Assembly: GCA_041552055.1 (NCBI GenBank) | Contig: JBFELO010000019.1 | Coordinates: 1-48,336, forward strand | Direction of reading: 5' to 3' | Length of the DNA: 48,336 bases | Source: JBFELO01 sp041552055 | Lineage (GTDB): Bacteria; Acidobacteriota; Thermoanaerobaculia; Thermoanaerobaculales; Sulfomarinibacteraceae | Part shown: positions 44,430 through 48,336 of the stretch, one piece after another | Layout: each line of letters starts with the position of its first letter | Numbering within the stretch: position 1 is the stretch's first letter | Made by a program: the position numbers and the translations under genes | Notes under the pieces: generated by a model | The model's input: only the letters and a program-made list of their open reading frames with translations | The model's database searches: none | Told to the model about the DNA's origin: nothing

Positions 44430-45614
44430 TCAGTCCGCAGGAGTCGTCGCCACGATCGCGAAGTCGCGAGGGCCGTTGACCAGGTCGTCCAGTCGCGACT
44501 CCAGTTCGGCCAACCGCCGATGCAGAGCAGCCGACTCTGGAGACGCGCCGTCTGCCAGGTCACGCTCGCTCACTGCGAACGACTGGTCTTGGGGAAACGG
44601 ATGCAGGAACTCGACGCTTTTCACCTCGTACCCGCTCGACTCCAGGAACAACTCCAGCACCTCGGGCAGCAGCGGCCGAACGTGCGTCGGGTCCCGCCAG
44701 AACAGTGCCGCACCGACCCTGAGGCTCAGCGGATTCGGGCACTCGGCCAGGAACACTCCGCCGTGACGCAGCGCGCGACGGGCCTCGTGCAGGACCTCCA
44801 GCAACCGTCCCGGTTCGAGGTGCTCGAGGAGGTGAATCGCGGTGATCGCCCCGAGGCTGCCCTCGGGCCGTGCCCGTAGCGCCTCGAAAACGTCGTCCTC
44901 CACCACCTCCAGGCCACGCCTTCGTGCCGCCTGGGCAAGCGCCGGATCGCTCTCGACCCCGGAAGCCGCAACACCCGCGTCACGGAGAAGGAGCAATAAC
45001 TCGCCTCGGCCACAGCCCAGATCGAGGACCGGTGTGGCCTCGCGCAGCACCGGCAAATGATGGTCCAGCCGGTGGAGAATCTCCTCTTCCGGACCGCGGA
45101 ACGCCTCGAGCAGCCGCGGCTGAACCTCGGCCAACGCGCGCGGGAGCGCCGCGTCTGACCCGGTTCCCGGCGTCGGCAGCGGCTCCGCCAACAAGATCCT
45201 TTCCACCAGGGAGGCGACCTCCTCGATCTCCTCGGCCAGTCGGTCGATCAGGACGTTGCCGCGCTCGACCACAGCGGGCAGTATGCGGTCCTGCATCCGA
45301 CCGTGGGCGTTCTCCGCACGATCGAGGCGTTGTTCGATCGGTTCGATGCGATCCCGCGCAGCTTCGAGCTCACCCTGAATGGCACGCATCGTTTCTTCGA
45401 TGGCATCGAGCCGTCGCTCGATGCGCACCAGCCGACCCTCTTCAGCCGATTGAAGGGCGTCGAGCTGCCCTGCCAATAGGTCGATCACCTCCGACTGAAT
45501 AGTCAGTCGTCGTCGAAGGCCCCACGGCGTCATCTCGAAGAGTGCCTTCGCCCAAGGCGCGCGAGGACGCTGTGGATGGTCGTTGCCAGGCCGATCGTGG
45601 CCCTGGTCGGTCAT
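44430..45614 (-). CDS. Coiled-coil SAM-dependent methyltransferase
   Basis: A 394-residue protein. Residues about 35-140 are predicted coiled coil, rich in Glu, Arg and Leu heptads (LVRIERRLDAIEETMRAIQ). Residues about 185-350 are a class I methyltransferase: motif I VLDLGCGRGELLLLL, acidic loop GVESDP, motif AITAIHLLEHLEPGRLLEVL, then FLAECPNP and WRDPTHVRPLLPEVLELFL. The last two resemble methyltransferases that cap O-antigen chains (WbdD-like), so surface glycan termination is one possibility. A second short coiled coil closes the protein. ATG 45614 overlaps the rplI stop by 4 bases. Confidence 0.82.
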   Translation of the reverse strand: MTDQGHDRPGNDHPQRPRAPWAKALFEMTPWGLRRRLTIQSEVIDLLAGQLDALQSAEEGRLVRIERRLDAIEETMRAIQGELEAARDRIEPIEQRLDRAENAHGRMQDRILPAVVERGNVLIDRLAEEIEEVASLVERILLAEPLPTPGTGSDAALPRALAEVQPRLLEAFRGPEEEILHRLDHHLPVLREATPVLDLGCGRGELLLLLRDAGVAASGVESDPALAQAARRRGLEVVEDDVFEALRARPEGSLGAITAIHLLEHLEPGRLLEVLHEARRALRHGGVFLAECPNPLSLRVGAALFWRDPTHVRPLLPEVLELFLESSGYEVKSVEFLHPFPQDQSFAVSERDLADGASPESAALHRRLAELESRLDDLVNGPRDFAIVATTPAD

Positions 45615-46240
45615 GGCACCTCGGGCGCCTCTTCGGTAGCCGAGCCGTCCGTTGCAGCAACGTCGGCACCACCGTCTTCATCGACCCCGGCGGGCGCGTC
45701 CGCGACCTGATCGACAGGGGCCGGTTCCCCGGTGGGTTCGGCGACACCGTGCTCTGCGACTCGCTCCTCAATCGCCTCTGGCGGTGCCGGCTGCTCGCCC
45801 GGCCGCACCACGTGGATCGGTATCGTCACGTTGATGTCGCGGTGCACCCGGACGTCGACCTGATAGCTCCCCAACTCCTTGATGGGATGCCCTAGCAGGA
45901 TCCTGCGGCGGTCGATCTCGAAGCCACGGTCGGCGAGCTCACGCCCGATATCGACGACGCTCACCGATCCGAACAACACGTTTCTTTCACCGGCCCGGCG
46001 CTCGAACAACAGCTCAGTGCCGGCCATGTCGGCGGCAATTTTCTCGGCCGCCGTACGCCGCCCGAGGTCCATCTCCTCCCATCTCGTCTGCTCCTCGTCA
46101 AAGCGCCTCTGGTTGCCGGGCGTGTCCAGGTACGCGAGGCCCTTGGGCAGCAGGTAGTTTCGTGCGTACCCGGGCTTCACCGTCACCACATCGCCGCGTT
46201 CTCCGAGATGGTCGATGTGGTCGTTGAGTATCACCTTCAT
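45611..46240 (-). CDS. rplI: Ribosomal protein bL9 with acidic C-terminal extension
   Basis: A 209-residue L9. The N-terminal domain MKVILNDHIDHLGERGDVV and KPGYARNYLLPKGLAYL is standard, and the C-terminal rRNA-binding domain runs to about residue 145 (PIHVVRPGE). About 60 extra residues follow, rich in Ala, Glu, Pro, Asp and Val, and no basic ones near the end; typical L9 is about 148-150 residues. The extension is probably disordered. Start ATG 46240 overlaps the DUF2232 stop by 4 bases; longer upstream frames belong to that gene's shadow. Confidence 0.95.
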   Translation of the reverse strand: MKVILNDHIDHLGERGDVVTVKPGYARNYLLPKGLAYLDTPGNQRRFDEEQTRWEEMDLGRRTAAEKIAADMAGTELLFERRAGERNVLFGSVSVVDIGRELADRGFEIDRRRILLGHPIKELGSYQVDVRVHRDINVTIPIHVVRPGEQPAPPEAIEERVAEHGVAEPTGEPAPVDQVADAPAGVDEDGGADVAATDGSATEEAPEVP

Positions 46241-47289
46241 TGTTCGCCTCCGTCGTCGCCGGTTCGAGGTCTCAGTGAGTAGAAGCCATCCGCGATTCCA
46301 AGTGCGGCCACGACCAACGGCAGGGGCCCCTGCAGGCTCACCAGGACGACGCCCCAGCGCACCAGCCACCCCCGCCCGATCCAGCGCGCGAGATGGGCTC
46401 GAATGATAGCCAAACCCTGTACGAAATACAACATCAGCACGGCGATCAGAAGATTCACCGCGACCCAACGCGGCGTCCCAGCCAACAGCAGGCTGCCGAG
46501 CCCCGCGACCGCGAAACCGGCCGGCAACCACTCCTCGAGCTGAAACCGCTCGAACGGCTCGATGGGGAGGGAGAACCCCAAGATCGGCAACCGCGGGCGG
46601 ATCCAGAACAGAATCACAACGAGGTACGCGACGGGAACGCTCGGCAGCGTCCAGGGCACGATCGTCGCGGCCGCGTCCAGAGCGAGCTCCATCTGGCCAC
46701 TCGACACACCCATCTCCTGGTAGGCCTGCTCGGCCATCACCGCCGCCTCGTGCCACCACATGGCCAACGCGTCGATCGGACCCCGCGGCCAAGCCGCCAC
46801 ACCCACCACTGTCAGACTGAGGGCCGCACCGACCACTGCGGTCACCGCCGCCCATCGCCCTTCATCCCAGCGCGCCGACTGCCATACCTCGACGCTGGCA
46901 GCGGGCAGGGCCACCACCAGACAGTAGGCGGCGAGAAAGATCCCGGCATGCACCCCGATCAGCGTCACCCCACCGACCGCCAGCGCCGCCAGCAGTGCCA
47001 CCACCCAACCCCAGGCGGCGACAGTCGGCCGCCCGGCCGCGACCTGCTGCACAACCGGCACCAGGCCTAACGGCGCGATCAGCAGTCCGAGGGGAAATAT
47101 CAGCGGCAGACTCGACACCAGGAACAGGGAGAGCGCTCCAGACGCGATCACGCCGAACCGCGGCAACCGGACGGGCGGCCGGGTCAGGTCATCACCGTCG
47201 AACGCTTCGGAATCTTCGCCGACCAAACCTCCACCTCCCGTCACCGCGACCGGGGGCGCGGGGCCGCCCCGGCCTTCCTTGGCGGACAA
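46237..47289 (-). CDS. DUF2232 (YybS-like) integral membrane protein
   Basis: A 350-residue polytopic membrane protein with about eight hydrophobic helices, including FGVIASGALSLFLVSSLPLI, VVALLAALAVGGVTLIGVHA and LLIAVLMLYFVQGLAIIRA. It sits between rpsR and rplI, the place where DUF2232/YybS genes are found in many bacteria. The first 45 residues are hydrophilic and Gly/Pro-rich. Function is not established. It is coupled to rplI by a 4-base overlap and begins 60 bases after rpsR. Confidence 0.85.
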   Translation of the reverse strand: MSAKEGRGGPAPPVAVTGGGGLVGEDSEAFDGDDLTRPPVRLPRFGVIASGALSLFLVSSLPLIFPLGLLIAPLGLVPVVQQVAAGRPTVAAWGWVVALLAALAVGGVTLIGVHAGIFLAAYCLVVALPAASVEVWQSARWDEGRWAAVTAVVGAALSLTVVGVAAWPRGPIDALAMWWHEAAVMAEQAYQEMGVSSGQMELALDAAATIVPWTLPSVPVAYLVVILFWIRPRLPILGFSLPIEPFERFQLEEWLPAGFAVAGLGSLLLAGTPRWVAVNLLIAVLMLYFVQGLAIIRAHLARWIGRGWLVRWGVVLVSLQGPLPLVVAALGIADGFYSLRPRTGDDGGEQ

Positions 47290-47349
47290 GAGCCGGCGCC
47301 TGACCGCTCAAACGCTGTAATTCTCCGATCGGCGGGTCGGTGGGTGCGA

Positions 47350-47595
47350 CTACTCGCCGACGTACGGCAGCAGGGCCATGAAGCGGGCACGTTTGATGGC
47401 CTTGGAGAGTTTGTGCTGAAAGATCGGCCGTGTCCCGGTCACCCTGCGCGGGAGGATCTTGCCGTTCGTAGGGGTGTACTCGCGGAGCAGATCCACGTCT
47501 TTGTAGTCGATGTAGTTGATCTTCTCGACGGTGAATCGGCAGACCTTGACGCGTCTGCGAAAGCGCCTCTTCGGCCTGCCAGCCGGCCTGTTCAT
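47350..47595 (-). CDS. rpsR: Ribosomal protein bS18
   Basis: An 81-residue S18: VCRFTVEKINYIDYKDVDLL and EYTPTNGKILPRRVTGT are the family core, preceded by a basic N-terminus (RPKRRFRRRVK). It binds 16S rRNA with S6, encoded next to it. ATG 47595 overlaps the rpsF stop by 4 bases. The stop is TAG, which shows that TAG is a normal stop in an essential gene of this genome. Confidence 0.96.
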   Translation of the reverse strand: MNRPAGRPKRRFRRRVKVCRFTVEKINYIDYKDVDLLREYTPTNGKILPRRVTGTRPIFQHKLSKAIKRARFMALLPYVGE

Positions 47596-48014
47596 GGCTC
47601 CTCCCGTTCCTGTCGCACCCTACGGGCATCCGCGTCGGCCTCAGCCTCCGCACGAGCCATGCGCTTGGCGCTCTTCGCGGCGGCCCTCGCCTCGTACTTC
47701 TTGTCCATCTTGCGCTTGCGCCTGAGCTCGTGGTCGAGGTTCAGCACCAGCGATCTCATCACGGTGTCACTCGTCCGCATCTCGAAGCCGAGCTTCTCCA
47801 ACACCTCACCGCCCACGTCGAACTTCCAGAAGTGATAGACGCCGTGGTTCTTCTTGTTGATCGGGTAGGCGAGTTGGCGCCGGCCCCAGGCATCCTTGTC
47901 AACCATCTCGCCACCGGCGTCGGTGATGATGGCCTCGAGACGCTCGAGGGTCGCGGTCTCTTCTTCGGGGACAACTTCGGGGTCGATGATGACCCCCAAC
48001 TCGTACAGCGGCAT
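47592..48014 (-). CDS. rpsF: Ribosomal protein bS6
   Basis: A 140-residue S6. Core: LYELGVIIDPEVVPEEETAT, KDAWGRRQLAYPINKKNHGV and DTVMRSLVLNLDHELR. The C-terminal tail of about 40 residues is very Lys/Ala/Arg-rich (AAAKSAKRMARAEAEADADA), longer than in E. coli without its Glu tail. ATG 48014 follows AGGAGG at a 4-base spacing. First gene of the rpsF-rpsR-DUF2232-rplI cluster, which likely runs on into the methyltransferase. Confidence 0.95.
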   Translation of the reverse strand: MPLYELGVIIDPEVVPEEETATLERLEAIITDAGGEMVDKDAWGRRQLAYPINKKNHGVYHFWKFDVGGEVLEKLGFEMRTSDTVMRSLVLNLDHELRRKRKMDKKYEARAAAKSAKRMARAEAEADADARRVRQEREEP

Positions 48015-48027
48015 TGGTCCTCCTCTC

Positions 48028-48057
48028 GGCCTTTCGGCCCCGCCTCTCTGTGCGGGG
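48028..48057 (-). promoter_or_regulatory. Leader hairpins before rpsF
   Basis: Two mutually overlapping stems lie 14-43 bases before the start codon: GGCC-GAAA-GGCC (48028-48039, minus strand) and CCCCGC with GCGGGG (48038-48057). They could switch and thereby expose or hide the ribosome site. The S6:S18 autoregulatory leader known in many bacteria is found at this place, but I cannot match its CCG-bulge motif with certainty. Confidence 0.35.
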
Positions 48058-48095
48058 CAAGGAGTTGTATGTTCCCCGCTCACACGGGGAGCGGT

Positions 48096-48123
48096 ATTGT
48101 ACTGAAAAATCGGCGGAAAGCAA
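48096..48123 (-). promoter_or_regulatory. Predicted rpsF promoter
   Basis: On the minus strand TTGCTT (48118-48123) and TACAAT (48096-48101) are separated by 16 bases, about 80 bases before the rpsF start. Confidence 0.45.
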
Positions 48124-48172
48124 CCCCGCCGCCCACCCGGATACAAGATGCACCCTCCCTCCCGACCGCCCA

Positions 48173-48313
48173 GATGCAAGATGCAAGATTCCCCCGCCCC
48201 CCCAGGTTCAAGGAGCAAGGAACAATGAGCAGGGCCCCCACCCACCCGTACCGCGCTCGTCATCGTCATTAACCACCACCCGCCCGTCGCTTGTCGCTGG
48301 TCGCTGGTCGCTG
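48173..48313. repeat. Short heptamer repeats at the window end
   Basis: Two GATGCAA heptamers plus a partial third (48173-48189), a degenerate caagga-type stretch (about 48210-48230) and four GTCGCTK heptamers (48286-48313). Same unit length as the array at 25337-25440 but different sequence. No gene is visible in 48124-48336. Confidence 0.5.
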
Positions 48314-48336
48314 GACCGCCCGCCCGCCCGATGCGG

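Noticed and set aside
48071..48092. GTTCCCCGCTCACACGGGGA, looking like a type I-E CRISPR repeat
   Set aside because: Only one copy, no spacer-repeat pattern and no cas gene; it is better explained as a hairpin in the rpsF leader.

Overview
This window is a 48.3 kb piece of a high-GC bacterial chromosome with strong Shine-Dalgarno sites and many 4-base ATGA gene overlaps. No rRNA or tRNA gene was seen. The mix of genes (heterodisulfide-reductase-type complexes, 2-oxoacid:ferredoxin oxidoreductases, rubrerythrin, DUF3501, an aerobic homogentisate pathway and a histone-H1-like lysine-rich protein) suggests a facultative or metabolically flexible lineage. My guess is Acidobacteriota (Thermoanaerobaculia-like) or another deep GC-rich phylum. 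That placement is inference only; no phylogenetic marker was compared.

Layout. 1-7400: tail of a lysine/alanine repeat protein, a YIP1 and a DUF2752 membrane protein, NfuA, a very large secreted M1/M28/PDZ peptidase, an FMN reductase and a secreted protein. 7585-10125: a PDZ/membrane/GAF/SpoIIE-phosphatase signalling protein with an in-frame TAA near its end. 10154-10520: a decayed RibD/DHFR-like gene. 10762-13132: the hppD-hmgA tyrosine catabolic pair. 13337-16444: a GNAT acetyltransferase, DUF3501, rubrerythrin and a double-GAF protein. 16722-17135: an ACT-domain gene with two internal TAG codons.

17422-38674 is the centrepiece. It is a run of about 21 kb on the minus strand that reads, in transcription order: marR, korD, korA, korB, korC, hdrA4, hdrA3, mvhD, hdrD, hdrA2, a 51-residue zinc ribbon, hdrC, hdrB, hdrA1. 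All four hdrA genes are interrupted at the same position by an in-frame UGA, inside the HdrA motif D-C-(S/A)-I-[UGA]-I-L-G-P-K. Other HdrA proteins carry Cys or selenocysteine there, so I read all four as selenoproteins. Each UGA is followed, 20 nt later, by the same hairpin with a GGUC loop, which fits a bacterial SECIS element. Three of the HdrAs are double-module proteins, and one of them (hdrA3) has a whole GltD/NfnB-like NAD(P)H:flavin module embedded in its first ferredoxin region. The likely overall job is to couple 2-oxoacid oxidation and ferredoxin to NAD(P)H and disulfide-type acceptors by flavin-based electron bifurcation or confurcation. No hydrogenase or formate dehydrogenase is encoded here.

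39103-41765 is a second, two-gene 2-oxoacid:ferredoxin oxidoreductase operon (gamma-alpha fusion plus beta) with a Rex/CRP-like palindrome inside its predicted promoter. 41961-44413: an atypical SDR and an M49-like metallopeptidase lipoprotein. 44430-48014: a coiled-coil methyltransferase and the rpsF-rpsR-DUF2232-rplI ribosomal cluster. 48015-48336: the rpsF promoter region and heptamer repeats.
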